The notes below the pieces were generated by a model. The model was not told where the DNA came from and did no database searches. It was given only the letters and a program-made list of their open reading frames with translations. Below are positions 11,560-23,040 of a stretch of DNA of 64,000 bases, one piece after another. The position numbers and the translations under genes are program-made. The first letter of the stretch is position 1, and each line of letters begins with the position of its first letter. The stretch comes from Sophora flavescens (Eukaryota > Streptophyta > Magnoliopsida > Fabales > Fabaceae): contig CM061069.1 in NCBI GenBank assembly GCA_030762895.1, forward strand, positions 83,971,048 to 84,035,047, given 5' to 3'.

Positions 11560-12877
11560 TGGTCGCGCTGTCGCGCACGCGCCAAAAAGAACGAACGGGT
11601 TTTAAAACTGTAGTTTAGGGCGACAACTCGGATGTCGTCTCACAAGGACTCTTAAAGTGTTTTTTTTTCACAAAAATCAGTTTTTTTTGTTGGGGGGGGG
11701 GGGGGGGGGTTTGGATTGGGATGCAAATAAGAAAACAAAGTAAACTAAAGCAATGAAAACAGAGTAGTTGAAAAGGTTATCAAGTAGCTAAAGACGATTA
11801 ATCTATTGTTCTCGATTTCCCAACTATCATAGGTTCATGCAATTTCCAAGCCCTAAGCAGATTCTAATCCCCTCCCGATTGTAGCAACAATTTACAAGCG
11901 AAACCACTACTACAGATATATGTCCCTATTCCCGAATTAAGCAAACGGGGTTAAGCCCTTCGTGAACTAAGCGAACACGAAACGTACACACGCGAATTAA
12001 GCAAACGCGATTAATTATAGGAACATGATATCACCGAAAATAAATCAACACAACACAATATACTCCTGAATTAAGCAAACAGAAATATATAGCATGACAT
12101 TGAAAAGGGAAAAGCATACAAAACAGGAAATACAAGAACCTCAAGTGTAGTGGAAATCGATTACAATAAATTAATCCTAGAAACTTAGTTCTCCATGGAA
12201 AAACGAAAACACACAGAAAAAGGTAAAAACAATGGAGAAGCTAAAGTCCTTCCAAGTTGTTCGGAACAGCAATTTATACTATTCAGAAATTAAGTCCACT
12301 CGCGAGGCGAGCACACCTTCGCGAGGCGAATATTGTGAAAAGTCGGCAACGTTTGGTCTTCTCGCGGGGCGAAGGACTACTCGCGAGGCGAGCCTCTTCA
12401 AATTCCAACTGTCACAGCCGTGACCTTCAGCATGGTTAAACCGTGATAGCTTCTGGTCTTCCAGGGTTGGATTACTCGCGAGGCGAGTCAAGTGTTCGCG
12501 AGGCGACACAGAAAACTTGCATTTTCCTGGAACAGTCATCCTTCAGGGTCGCGAGGCGAAGATCTGTTCGCGGGGCGAACCAGAGAGGATGACATTTTCA
12601 CTGTTCTGCTGGCTTTCAGGTTCGCGAGGCGAGAATACTCTCGCGAGGCGAATCCCCTGTTTCTTTATTCTCTTGACTTCCAATTTAACCTGAAAACAAA
12701 GACACGGCTATAAGTGCATTATTTGACTCAAAACTGGCTAAATTAACCTAAAACTACTTTAGAGACTCAAAACCTTGCTTGAGGACAATCTAATCTAATT
12801 TGGGTGAAAATAGGATATAATTTGCACAAAACCCTGGTCATACTAGCCATAAAACTAGATGAGCCAGAGGCTTATCA
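11560..12877 (-). repeat. Tat-like element 1, 3' LTR
   Basis: This 1318-bp LTR is nearly identical to 17242-18529, so insertion was fairly recent. It includes a poly-G run at 11689-11709 and the mini-hairpin array at 12300-12651. Confidence 0.93.
12300..12651 (-). repeat. array of ten paired GC-rich mini-hairpins in LTR
   Basis: Ten copies of TCGCGAGGCGA (two with GGG in place of GAG) start at 12300, 12319, 12362, 12381, 12476, 12496, 12549, 12568, 12622 and 12641. Each has a 4-bp stem TCGC/GCGA around a 3-base loop. The copies come in five pairs with start-to-start spacing of 19, 19, 20, 19 and 19 bp. The spacer sequences are unrelated to each other. The matching array in the other LTR is at 17971-18302. 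Confidence 0.9.
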
Positions 12878-12897
12878 AAATACCCCAAACTTAAACT
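12878..12897 (-). promoter_or_regulatory. Tat-like element 1 polypurine tract
   Basis: On the minus strand a purine-rich stretch (AGTTTAAGTTTGGGGTATTT) directly precedes the 3' LTR. An almost identical stretch occupies the same place in the second Tat-like element at 61979-61998. Confidence 0.7.
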
Positions 12898-14374
12898 TTG
12901 CTTGTCCCCAAGCAAACTACAATTCAAAAAAATCAAAAAGACTCAAGACCTGGCAAGCTTAAAAGATTCAATCAACCTTGCACAAATTCAAGCAGTTTCA
13001 TCAAACAGTTTTCTTCAATGTCCCCCCTTTCAAGCAAAGCAATCCCCACAATCATTCATTCTAAACAATTGAGGATTTCATCATTCAAACAATCATTAAT
13101 CTAAACAGGGGATCCAAGTTACACACAAGAGGGAGATCACCAAATTCAAACAACTGCCTTCCTCACAAGGGCATTTAGTGTTCACTCATTCGCTCAGTTT
13201 GTGTCAGGCTAACAACATTGCACTCAGTTTCACTTTTCAAGAACATTTCCCATAAATTTGATTTTCATCTCCAAATGATTCCCACAGAAAACATGCATGC
13301 AACATCAAAAGGTCTTTTATGGGTTGTAATGGGGCCTGGCTAAGGGTAGGATATACAAAGGAACTAGGCTGAAGACCCTAGGAACTAGGAGAGCATGAGC
13401 TTTTTACACTTTGAATTTCACTCAAGTTCCTTTTTTTTCATTTTTATTTATGCTTTTGGGTGACTACAGCCTCTTTTATTTCAATATCCTTTTTGAAATT
13501 TTTGTACTTTTTATTTCTTTTTCTTTTTCTTTTACAAGCCTTTGGCTCCAACCTTTTTATTGTATTTTTTTTTTCAATCCCAAACAACATATTACACCTT
13601 GTAGCCACCCCAAACTTAGTTTCTTGCACCCTTTCTCTTTCTAAGATTCCATGCTCTCCTAATCCTAAGATCGGGTTAACATGGTTTTCCAGATTTCAGC
13701 TTATAACATAAGGTTATCAAGAATTAACAGGCTAATTAGGCTCAAAGGGGATAACTAAGGAACATGCATTAGGGATGGTTATTTTTAAGCTAAGTAGTTA
13801 TTTACAAAGAAAATGCCTAAATCATCTGAAGCAGACATATAAACATGCAAACCATAAAGAGATTCAAGCAAATTTGGGAAAGTGCAACTTGAAAGTGATT
13901 CTCACAGTCAAAAACATGTTGGAGGCTCAAAACCTCACCTGGACATTCATGCAAATTGTTTGACAGAGATTCTATCCCTACTGTGTGCTTCCTATCACCC
14001 CAAACTTATCATAAATCATGCCATCACAACAAAATCTCAAAGTTTAGTTTTCAATCACATGAGGATCACTTAAATTTTTTATTTTTTTTTCAGAAACCCA
14101 TTGTTCAATCTAGGGGGAATCATCACATCAATCATGCAATCAATCTATGCAAAGTCAATCAAAATCCAGCAAACTTGCCAACAAAAGACTCAACACAACT
14201 CCTGAGCTTCTCAAATTATTCAGGAGCTTTATTAAAAGAAAAAAAAAGAAAAACAAGATAAACAAAACTACAACTAGTTCCCTCCCCCACACTTAAAACA
14301 TACATTGTCCCCAATGAACAAAAGAACTATCAAATCAGAGTGAGGGAAAGGAAAGGGTACTCCCTGATCAAGTG
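12898..14374 (-). other. non-coding internal 3' region of Tat-like element 1
   Basis: This 1.5-kb stretch lies between the last ORF and the polypurine tract. It is pyrimidine-rich on the plus strand around 13430-13640 and has no conserved frame. It is homologous to 61999-63400 in the second Tat-like element; for example both contain GGGCCTGGCTAAGGGTAGGA and an AAACATGCATGCAACATCAA block. Reverse transcriptase and integrase would be expected in this place in an autonomous relative. Confidence 0.7.
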
Positions 14375-16582
14375 TCAGTGTAGGCGGGAGCTGCCACCTG
14401 GATCCCATTGCTTGTAGCATAAGGCCAAAGAGATAGAGTTCATTCCATGGTCCCATAACTTGCAGCCTTGATATATGAGTGAGCACTTGACAATGATGGT
14501 GACCTTGCTCAATGCGGCGGACTCATCACTCCCTCTTGGGTCAAAGATGACCGCTTTCTCAATAAAATACTCCCAATAAAATTTGGCTTCAATCCCTTGA
14601 ACTAGCCATGGTGCAAAATCCATTTCCTCTGGTGGTTTCGCAGGGGGAGGTGGCAGATAGGTAGGGAGGGTCTCCGGTGCTGCTTCATCTTCTGCACGTT
14701 CCTCATTCACTGCATTGACTAATCCATCACCTGCTAAACATGCAGCAATCTCAGCACACACCACACAATGGTTAGTGTTAGTACAATCAGGACAAGAAAA
14801 AATATCATCAAAGCCAGAATTAAATGGAAATTCAGAAACCAAGTCATCACAGGTCTCATCAATAAGCTCAGAGAGCAACTCCATTTGGAAAACAGAGTGC
14901 TCTTCCAGGGGCTGCTTCATAGTATCAAAGATTTTAAACCTTGCCACTATATCACCAAACTCCATAGACATGGTCCCATCATTAACATCAATTTTAGTCT
15001 TAGTTGTCTTCATGAATGGTCTGCCCAAGATTATAGGTGATCTACTGGAATGTGTCTCTCCTGCCATGTCCAGGATGTAGAAGTCAGCAGGGAAAATTAG
15101 CTCATCAACTTGCACCGGCACATCTTCTACCATTCCCATGGGGCGGGCACTGGTCCTGTTAGCCAACTGGATGGTGAGACCTGTATACTGCAAGGGCCCA
15201 AGATCAAGGTTATTGAAGATAGAAGTGGGCATGACATTTAAGGAGGCTCCCAAATCTAGCATGCAATTTTCAAATTTCCTGTCTCCGATAGTGCATGGAA
15301 TAGTAAATGTACCCGGATCCTTGAACTTTTGTGGTAGTGCCTGATTAGGGGCTAAAACAGCAACTCTTTCTGGTGCAGGCTTAGACTGGATAAGAGCTGA
15401 AACATTTCTGCCCAAATCAACTCTCTCATTATTCTTCAACTTCCTCTTGTTGGTGCATAAATCCTTCAGAAATTTGGCATACTTGGGAACCTGCTTGATC
15501 ACATCTAGAAGGGGAATATTCACAGCTACCTTTCTGAACACATCTAAAATCTCCCTTTCCTTGTCTTCACCACCAATCTTCTTATTTTTCTGAACTCTGT
15601 GTGGGAAGGGAATCGGTGGTCTGTACCCTTTCTCAACTTCAACATCAACAGTAGGCTCAGGAGTTACCTCAATAGTTTCTTCATCTTTTCCAGAGGTGGC
15701 CTCAATAACTTTTCCAAATCTCAGAGAAATAGCACTCACATTAGGATTGGAGACATTGGGATTTATCACTGTTTGTGCCGGCAGTTGACTTGATCCTTGA
15801 GCTTGTTGTATGCTGTTTATGGATGTGGCAAGCTGCCCAATCTGTGTCCTCAAATCTTGAATGCTAGCATCTGTTCGCTGCTGATACTGTGTCTGTGAGG
15901 CCCGGAGCTGTCCAATTTGTGCAGTTATTTGTGAAGTCATTTGTTTGAACAGGTCCTCTAGTGAAGGTCCAGAAGGTGCAGAAGTGGTCACTTGAGGAGG
16001 ATTCTGAGGTGTCATCGGTTGTTGTTGGGATGAGTTCCTATACCGAAGATTAGGATGATTCCTCCAATTTGGATGGTACCTATTTGTGGAGAGGTCTGGA
16101 GTGCTGTACCGGTTCTGGTTATTGCCTTGATTATAGGGATGGACTGCATAAGCTTGAGGCGCTTCACTGACAAACTCTTCTCTTTGGATGGGGCATGCAT
16201 CATATGGGTGCTCAAGAGAATTGCATATGCCACATAACCTTGCAGGTTGAACCCTGTCTATTGCCAATTGCCTTACAAAAGAAGTTAGCTCATCCATTCT
16301 ATTCTCAAGGGCCTGGTTGGACGAGGAACTATGGACCTCATGCACACCTCTTGTCTCAACAGAATTTCTTCTGGTAGTAAACTGCTGGGAATTTAGTGAC
16401 ATATTCTCAATGAGTTGCTTGGCAGCAGCTGGGGTTTTATCAACAAGTGCTCCCCCACTAGCAGCATCCAAAAGATTCCTATCCATCGACAGTAATCCCT
16501 CATAAAAGAATCTTGGATAAGAAGTTGTTCGAAAACTGATCTTTGGGGGCAACTGGATACCAAATGTTTGAATCTTTCCCAA
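14375..16582 (-). pseudogene. Tat-like element 1 Gag C-terminus and protease frame
   Basis: The 735-codon frame continues Gag ('FFYEGLLSMDRNLLDAASGGAL') and contains a CCHC zinc knuckle, CGICNSLEHPYDAC, near residues 117-130. A Gln/Pro-rich linker follows. The retropepsin-like domain has its active site at 'LDLGAS' (Asp near residue 443) and 'IILGRPFM' downstream. 'DLGAS' in place of DTGA is usual in Athila/Tat relatives. The C-terminus is acidic and ends before any reverse transcriptase. The frame is joined to the upstream gag ORF only through a frameshift near 16510-16560, so the start Met at 16582 is probably not biological. Confidence 0.85.
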
Positions 16583-17112
16583 TATTCAGCTAACGACTCA
16601 TTCCCTTGCCTGATGCCACATATCTCCTTCCTTATTGACGCAGCTCTGGAAGCAGGAAAATATCTCTCTAAGAAAACCCTCTTCAAATCATTCCAGGTGG
16701 TGATAGAGTTGGGCTCAAGATATAACAGCCAATCCTTTGCAGCTCCCTGGAGTGAGAACGGAAAAGCTTTCAGCTTGATGCTATCCTCAGTGACTCCCTC
16801 TGATCTCGAGGTTGTGGAGCAGACAACTTGGAATTCCTTCAAGTGCTTGTGTGGATCCTCACCTGCAAGACCATTAAACTTTGACAACAAGTGAATGAAA
16901 CCAGATTTCAGTTCAAAAGGAGTATCAGCACCAGGATATGCAATACACAAGCCATTGTAATTTACATCAGGGGCAGCAAGCTGTCTTAATGTCCTTTGGT
17001 CTCCCATGTTTTTAAAAACAGTTTTAGAATTAGAATCACTACTAGTGCTAGCCCGAATTTCTCTACGGCGTGTGTGCAGTGGTCTTTCAATTTCAGGATC
17101 AAAATCACACAA
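16393..17112 (-). pseudogene. Tat-like element 1 gag N-terminal part (Retrotrans_gag)
   Basis: The frame opens with 'MCDFDPEIERPLHTRRREIR', a typical Athila/Tat Gag start. It then has the Retrotrans_gag core: 'FKLKAFPFSLQGAAKDWL' in slightly altered form, 'WNDLKRVFLERYFPASR' and 'GNESLAEYWERFKHLVSSCP'. After 'FEQLLIQ' the true reading frame moves to the neighbouring ORF (14375-16582), so one small indel splits gag. Confidence 0.88.
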
Positions 17113-17217
17113 TTCAGGGCAATTGGACCTAGTAGCCAGACCAATTCAAAACAAAAACGAAAATAAAAGAAAAAGAAAAGAAAGAAAGAAAAAAAAATGG
17201 AAAAATGACAAATAAGA

Positions 17218-17236
17218 GTCCCCGGCAATGGCGCCA
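17218..17236 (-). promoter_or_regulatory. Tat-like element 1 primer-binding site (tRNA-Asp-like)
   Basis: On the minus strand TGGCGCCATTGCCGGGGAC lies five bases inside the 5' LTR. It fits the 3' end of plant aspartate tRNA with one or two mismatches, the primer type known from Athila-like elements. The tRNA match is from memory. Confidence 0.75.
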
Positions 17237-17241
17237 ATTTT

Positions 17242-18529
17242 TGGTCGCGCTGTCGCGCACGCGCCAAAAAGAACGAGCGGGTTTTAAAACTGTAGTTTAG
17301 GGCGACAACTCGGATGTCGTATCACAAGGACTCTTAAAGTGTTATTTTTCACAAAAATCAGTTTTGGGGGGGGGGGGGGGGTGGATTAAGATGCAAATAT
17401 GAAAACAAAGTAAACTAAAGCAATGAAAACAGAGCAGTTGAAAAGGTTATCAAGTAGCTAAAGACGATTAATCTATTGTTATCGATTTCCCAACTATCAT
17501 AGGTTCATGCAATTTCCAAGCCCTAAGCAGATTCTAATCCCCTCCCGGTTGTAGCAACGATTTACAAGCGAAACCACTACTACAGATATATGTCCCTATT
17601 CCCGAATTAAGAAAACGGGGTTAAGCCCTTCGTGAACTAAGCGAACACGAAACGTAACACACACGAATTAAGCAAACGCGATTAATTATAGGAACATGAT
17701 ATCACCGAAAATAAATCAACACAACACAATATACTCCTGAATTAAGCAAACAGAAATATATAGCATGGCATTGAAAAGGGAAAAGCATACAAAACAGGAA
17801 ATACAAGAACCTCAAGTGTAGTGGAAATCGATTACAATAGATTAATCCTAGAAACTTAGTTCTCCATGGAAAAACGAAAACACACAGAAAAAGGTAAAAA
17901 CAATGGAGAAGCTAAAGTCCTTCCAAGTTGTTCAGAACAACAATTTATACTATTCAGAAATTAAGTCCACTCGCGAGGCGAATATTGTGAAAAGTCAGCA
18001 ACGTTTGGTCTTCTCACGGGGCGAAGGACTACTCGCGAGGCGAGCCTCTTCAAATTCCAACTGTCACAGCCGTGACCTTCAGCATGGTTAAACCGTGATA
18101 GCTTCTGGTCTTCCAGGGTTGGATTACTCGCGAGGCGAGTCAAGTGTTCGCGAGGCGACACAGAAACCTTGCATTTTCCTGGAACAGTCATCCTTCAGGG
18201 TCGCGAGGCGAAGAGCTGTTCGCGGGGCGAACCAGAGAGGATGACATTTTCACTGTTCTGCTGGCTTTCAGGTTCGCGAGGCGAGAATACTCTCGCGAGG
18301 TGAATCCCCTGTTTCTTTATTCTCTTGACTTCCAACTTAACCTGAAAACAAAGACACAGCTATAAGTGCATTATTTGACTCAAAACTGGCTAAATTAACC
18401 TAAAACTACTTTAGAGACTCAAAACCTTGCTTGAGGACAATCTAATCTAATTTGGGTGAAAATAGGATATAATTTGCACAAAACCCTGGTCATACTAGCC
18501 ATAAAACTAGATGAGCCAGAGGCTGATCA
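17242..18529 (-). repeat. Tat-like element 1, 5' LTR
   Basis: This 1288-bp LTR is the partner of 11560-12877. The main differences are a 19-bp deletion inside the hairpin array near 17981, a shorter poly-G run near 17365-17380, and scattered substitutions. Confidence 0.93.
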
Positions 18530-19373
18530 TGTAGTCAAGGCAAAATTAAGTTACCGTTATGGAAGGAACCTTCTTAATGCACATGAGAACTAATATTTAA
18601 TCAGGGGTCCTAAAGGCTAAGCATTTTGCAGAGTATGTTAGAGCTTATTACAAGATTTGTTGCTTCACTTCTATGGGAGGAAAAGTAGACTAGTCTATAA
18701 ATAATGGTTGTGGTTCTTATAGTTATATAATATGTGCATTGAATTATCATAGACTAGCAGTCTTCTACCTCCTGAAGGTCTAACACCAAAATTTGCACAG
18801 CTCTACATTTATGACACATAGTATGAAGTCGAAACAGAATGAGTACTCTAAGGTATTGTTCTATATCATCTATTATAATTCGCAATCATTATCACTGGTC
18901 ATGCTAACATTATAATATTTACCTTATAGTTCAATAATTTTAATATTGTGGTTATTTTTTGTGCAATATTGTGCTTTTAAATTTAGATTTAGTGAAGAAG
19001 GAAAAAAACTCATAGGTGACATTGTTCACAACCTAAAATAAATAAGATATGTTTCATCACTACGATGTTCTAGTTAGTGTTTTAGAATGATTAGGGACAA
19101 GTTTCAGAATGAAAAGAATCCAGATTCATAGTTGAAGCTAATCCGTAAAAGGGATAGTGATGGAAGAACACATAATCTTCCCATTGTTTCAGAAGTGGCA
19201 GCTTAAGTAGTTAGTGATGTTGATACTTCTAATGATGGAAAAGATATAATCATGGAAACACAATGTGGTAGGTTGCAAAGGGTTAATGAATTACATCTTG
19301 CTTGCTTGCTTATGCAATATCCATTATTGTTCCCCTGGGGTGAGGATGGCTACAACTAAAACATATCACATAG

Positions 19374-19557
19374 TATTGAGTCAGAAAGTTAGGAAATGAT
19401 GATTTCATTGATTGATTCTTAATGAATTACAGAAGAGTGAATATATAGGAAAATACAACTGAGGGAAGTGAATAAAGTAGTTACAACTGACTAAACTGAT
19501 ATAACTGACTTAGTTAGGTACAAACAAACATTCTAACTAATTTAACTAACTGTAATA
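19374..19557 (-). repeat. copia-2 3' LTR (184 bp)
   Basis: It matches 21755-21938 with few differences. The polypurine tract lies at 19558-19566 on its inner side. Confidence 0.92.
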
Positions 19558-20115
19558 CTCCCCCTCAAGTTGGAGCAAAAATATCCAGAGCTCCTAACTT
19601 GGGCATTAAGGAATGAAACTGAGTAGAGGTGACTGCCTTGGTCATGCTGTGTCCAAACATGAACAAGTTGGAGGAAACCCGAATTCACATGTTCCCTGAT
19701 GAAATGGCAATCGATCTCCACATGTTTTGACCTTTCATGGAATGTTGGATCGGATGCCAAGTGAATTGCAGCTTGGTTGCCACAGAAAACCATAGCAGTG
19801 TGTGGTTGAATCTCAAAATGAACAAGCAGACCTTTGAGCCAAAGTAGCTCACTAGCATCACAAGACAGAGCTCTATATTCAGCTTCTGCTGAAGAGCGGG
19901 AAACAGTGTGTTGTTTTTTAGATTTCTATGACACCAAGGAATCACCTTAGAAAATGCAATATCCAGTTGTGGATTTCCGAGTGTCAAGATAGCTTCCCCA
20001 ATCCGCATCAGCATAAGCTGTGATGTTGAGTGAAGAGGAATGTGGGAAGAAAATGCCTTGTCCCGGAGCTTGCTTGATGTATTTGAGCGGGAAACCACTG
20101 TCTTGATGCTTGCCT
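19542..20115 (-). pseudogene. copia-2 RNase H fragment
   Basis: In shifting frames the RNase H domain is readable ('KKQHTVSRSSAEAEY', 'FCGNQAAIHLASDPTFHERS', 'VEIDCHFIREHV'). The final frame ends just inside the 3' LTR. Confidence 0.8.
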
Positions 20116-20130
20116 TAACCCATATATGGA

Positions 20131-20642
20131 CTAGTGCAATTTGCATACTAGACCTTTGCCCTTAACAGAATATCCATGTGGCAAACTCATGTAAACTTCT
20201 TCGAACAAATCTCCATTCAAGAATGCATTGTTCACATCCAATTGGAGAATAGACCAATTTTTAATGGCAGCAATGGAAAGGAGTACTCTCGCAGTGGTTA
20301 ACTTGGCAACCGGGGAGAAGGTATCCATGAAATCAACTCCAGCTTGTTGTGTGTAGCCTTTTGCTACCAAGCGGGCTTTGTATCTGTCCAAGGTTCCATC
20401 AGCCTTGTATTTGACCTTGTAAACCCATCTCTACACCCAATGGTGTGTTGGTGTGTAGGTAAAGGAACTACAGACCAAGTATGATTGGCTTCCATAGCAA
20501 AGAGTTCTTCATTCATAGCTTGTATCCACTCTGGATACTTGGCTGCTTGATGATAGAACTTAGGCTCATAAATTGCAGTGACATGCATAATGTATTCTCT
20601 TGTATAAAAAGTTGAACCTGAATTGTAATCCTTCTTTTTCAT
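20131..20642 (-). pseudogene. copia-2 reverse transcriptase N-terminal fragment
   Basis: Frames joined by a frameshift near 20390 encode 'WIQAMNEELFAMEANHTW', then 'YKARLVAKGYTQQAGVDF' and 'LDVNNAFLNGDLFEEVYMSL'. The sequence stops at 'GKGLVCKLH', well before the catalytic YVDD, where a deletion joins it to RNase H. Confidence 0.85.
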
Positions 20643-20644
20643 CC

Positions 20645-21588
20645 AATAGTGATATTTGGGCCTGCAACAGATTCAACAGTTGATGATACTGCTGGGAGGA
20701 CAATTGCAGATTGGGATTAGCATCTTGATTATTGGCATAATCTGTGACTCGATGAACTGAGGTAGATGGACCAGATCTTGTAGTTTGGAGGATAGCCAAC
20801 CAACTTGAAACATTTTTCTCTGGTGTGGCCTAAAACACCACAATGTGAGCACAAAGGTCGATCCTTGTTACCATTCTTGGAAGCTTGTTGGACTGCAAAT
20901 GCAGCCTGAGCATCATGCTGTAAAAGAGCTGGTGTGGTAGTAATCTCTTCTTGAATAATGAGGGAAAATGCATGACTGATGGGAGGGAGAGGGTCCATCA
21001 TCAAGATTTGCCCTCCAGTGTGTGAGAAAGAGTTATTCAGCCCCATTAGGAAACACATTAATTGTTCCATTTGATTGTGTTCTAGCAGTGGCGGAACACC
21101 GCCACAATTACAAGTACGATGAGGCTTGGATTCACCAAGTTGTTTGAGAATACCTTTGATCTTGGTATAGTACTGACTAGCAGAGAGAGACCCTTGGGAC
21201 AAATTGGTCAATGCGCCTTCAACAATTGAAAAAAACGTGGACCATTCGTTTGCTTGAAATGATTGCGAAGCTCATTCCAAGTTTTAGCAGCAGGATTAGG
21301 GTAACCAACACTTCCAGAAATATCTTTGGAAGCTGAATTCAATATCCAAGAACTTACAATATTGTTGTTTCTCAGCCAAGAAGCATATAGAGGACCATTT
21401 GCAGGATCAGGAGCAACCAAAGAACCATCAACGAAGCCAAATTTATTTTTGGCTATGAGAGCCATTGTCATGGCTCTGCTCCATGAATGGTAATTCTCTT
21501 CAGGGAGAGGACGAGAAACTAGTGACAAACCAGGGTTGTCTGAGGGATGAATGAAGTAGGGATTCAAAGCATCTTGTGCGAAATCCAT
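20645..21588 (-). pseudogene. copia-2 gag, frameshifted
   Basis: The likely start is 'MDFAQDALNPYFIHPSDNPG' at 21588. It is followed by 'EENYHSWSRAMTMALIAKNKFGFVDG' in parts and 'TWNELRNHF'. A frameshift near 21210 moves to a second frame with 'LSASQYYTKIKGILKQL' and the CCHC knuckle CSHCGVLGHTREKC at about 20840-20885. Another frameshift near 20790 leads into a Gln-rich tail. The long hydrophobic stretch upstream of 21588 in the same frame is leader sequence and not a signal peptide. Confidence 0.85.
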
Positions 21589-21754
21589 GATTAAGGGGGC
21601 AAGAAAGATGCAGAGAAGGAAGGAAAAGAAAGAACTTGCAATGGAGGCAAGAACAAAGAGGAAGAAGAAAGCAAGATTGAACACTTGCAGAGAAAACAAG
21701 ATTAAACGCTTGCGTAGAAAGAGAACGCGGAAGACGAAATATCAACTGATACCA

Positions 21755-21938
21755 TATTGAGTCAGAAAGTTATGAAATGATGATTTCATTGATTGATTCT
21801 TAATGAATTACAGAAGAGTGAATATATAGGAAAATACAATTGAGGGAAGTGAATAAAGTAGTTACAACTGACTAGACTGATATAACTCACTTAGTTAGGT
21901 ACAAACTAACATTCAAACTAATTGAACTAACTGTAATA
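21755..21938 (-). repeat. copia-2 5' LTR (184 bp)
   Basis: It is the same length as the 3' LTR. The inner edge abuts the primer-binding site TGGTATCAG (21746-21754, minus strand), matching initiator tRNA-Met. Confidence 0.92.
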
Positions 21939-22414
21939 CATAGTGATTCTATAATGGCCACTACCTGGAAGAAAAATAAAGTCACATTGTGGGAGTACTT
22001 GGCTTTCAAACTTCAAGATAAAAAAAAAAAGACTTAGTTTTCATCTTCCAAATGAAAAATATACTCTATTCGAGGATGGTGAATCACTTGGTTTGATTCT
22101 TGAGAAACTCCGAAACAAAGAGATCATGTTCACAACATAGATGGAAGCTAATCGGACTTTTACCGAGGCAAAGAATCTTATAATGTTTTTAATGTTGACT
22201 TTGTTACATTGTTAGCTTTGACAATGATCAAATTGAAAGCGCATTAGGTGTGCAATTTATTGTTGTTATGTTAGGATGTGTTTTGAGTTTAGTTCTAACA
22301 ATATCAATTGTGAAACAATGAAGTTTAGTAAATAAAGCTTATATAATTCATGTTTTGATAATTACCATTTTTGACAGGTTTAATTTAGTTTTGTATGGTT
22401 AATTTTAATGTTTT

Positions 22415-22634
22415 TTTTGAAGTATCCACCACCGTTAGCAGTGACTAATCTCAGTCGGGAACCTATTGGACACACAAGATGGGTTCTCCCCTCCCAACCA
22501 GATTTTCTCCATACACAAGAGTCAGGATTTGAACCCCTCACCACTTGAGGTTTCCAAGACCCTTACCACTTGAACCAACCACATGTCCAAGTCCCCTGAC
22601 CACTTGTTTGAGGTGTTCAGATCCCTTACCCCTG
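22415..22634 (-). mobile_element. tRNA-derived SINE inside the Helitron
   Basis: On the minus strand the head has an A-box-like TGGTTCAAGTGGTAAGG and a B box GGTTCAAATCC. The element ends in an A-run (plus-strand T-run at 22411-22418). A 12-bp direct repeat TTTTAATGTTTT flanks it at 22403-22414 and 22635-22646. Part of the head looks partly duplicated (22560-22630). It differs from the Au-like SINE at 262-417. Confidence 0.75.
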
Positions 22635-23040
22635 TTTTAATGTTTTATCTACAAATTTATACATCTTCCTATTTTAAGATACTTTAGTTTAATTATGGCA
22701 TGTAATAATAATTTGATAATATCTTCATTCTTAAATATTTCTTTGGCCAAATCCGCAACTAACTGATTCTTAGAAACATAACTTTGGTCTTGCTAAAATT
22801 GAGAAATTGTTCGAGTCTAATGGACGAAGACTTTCCTTACTTCCAAAACTGATTAATTGTTGATCAATTAAATTTTAATAGAACGAATTTTGGAAGAATA
22901 TACTAAATTTATCAACATCATGACTGCATAGCGAAAATTTGTATTTGACTCTATCATAAATGATGTATCTAAAGATGAAGGTGGTGTTTTTTTTTCCTTC
23001 ATCGCTTGGGAGGAACAAGCAAAACTTTTATATGAAATGG

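Larger units (their letters stand above)
11560..18529 (-). mobile_element. non-autonomous Ty3/gypsy element (Tat/Athila-like), Gag-Pro only
   Basis: The element is 6970 bp, with LTRs at 11560-12877 and 17242-18529 and a perfect 5-bp target duplication TGTAG at 11555-11559 and 18530-18534. The LTR ends in element orientation are TGAT...ACCA. On the minus strand the order is 5' LTR, primer-binding site, gag, gag-protease frame, a ~1.5-kb non-coding stretch, polypurine tract and 3' LTR. No reverse transcriptase, RNase H or integrase is present anywhere between the LTRs. It therefore needed enzymes in trans, like the TR-GAG class of plant elements. Confidence 0.93.
19374..21938 (-). mobile_element. 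Ty1/copia deletion derivative with intact termini
   Basis: The 2565-bp element has two 184-bp LTRs (19374-19557 and 21755-21938) and a perfect 5-bp target duplication CATAG at 19369-19373 and 21939-21943. In element orientation both LTRs start TATTACAG and end CTCAATA, so the termini are TA...TA in place of TG...CA. Gag, the start of RT and the end of RNase H remain. Protease, integrase and the RT catalytic core are deleted. The cis signals needed for mobilisation (LTRs, primer-binding site, polypurine tract GAGGGGGAG) are all retained. Confidence 0.92.

Noticed and set aside
12300..12651. CRISPR array interpretation of the repeated units
   Set aside because: The window is plant nuclear DNA, the repeats are only 11 bp and come in pairs with short spacers, and no cas genes exist. 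It is an LTR feature.
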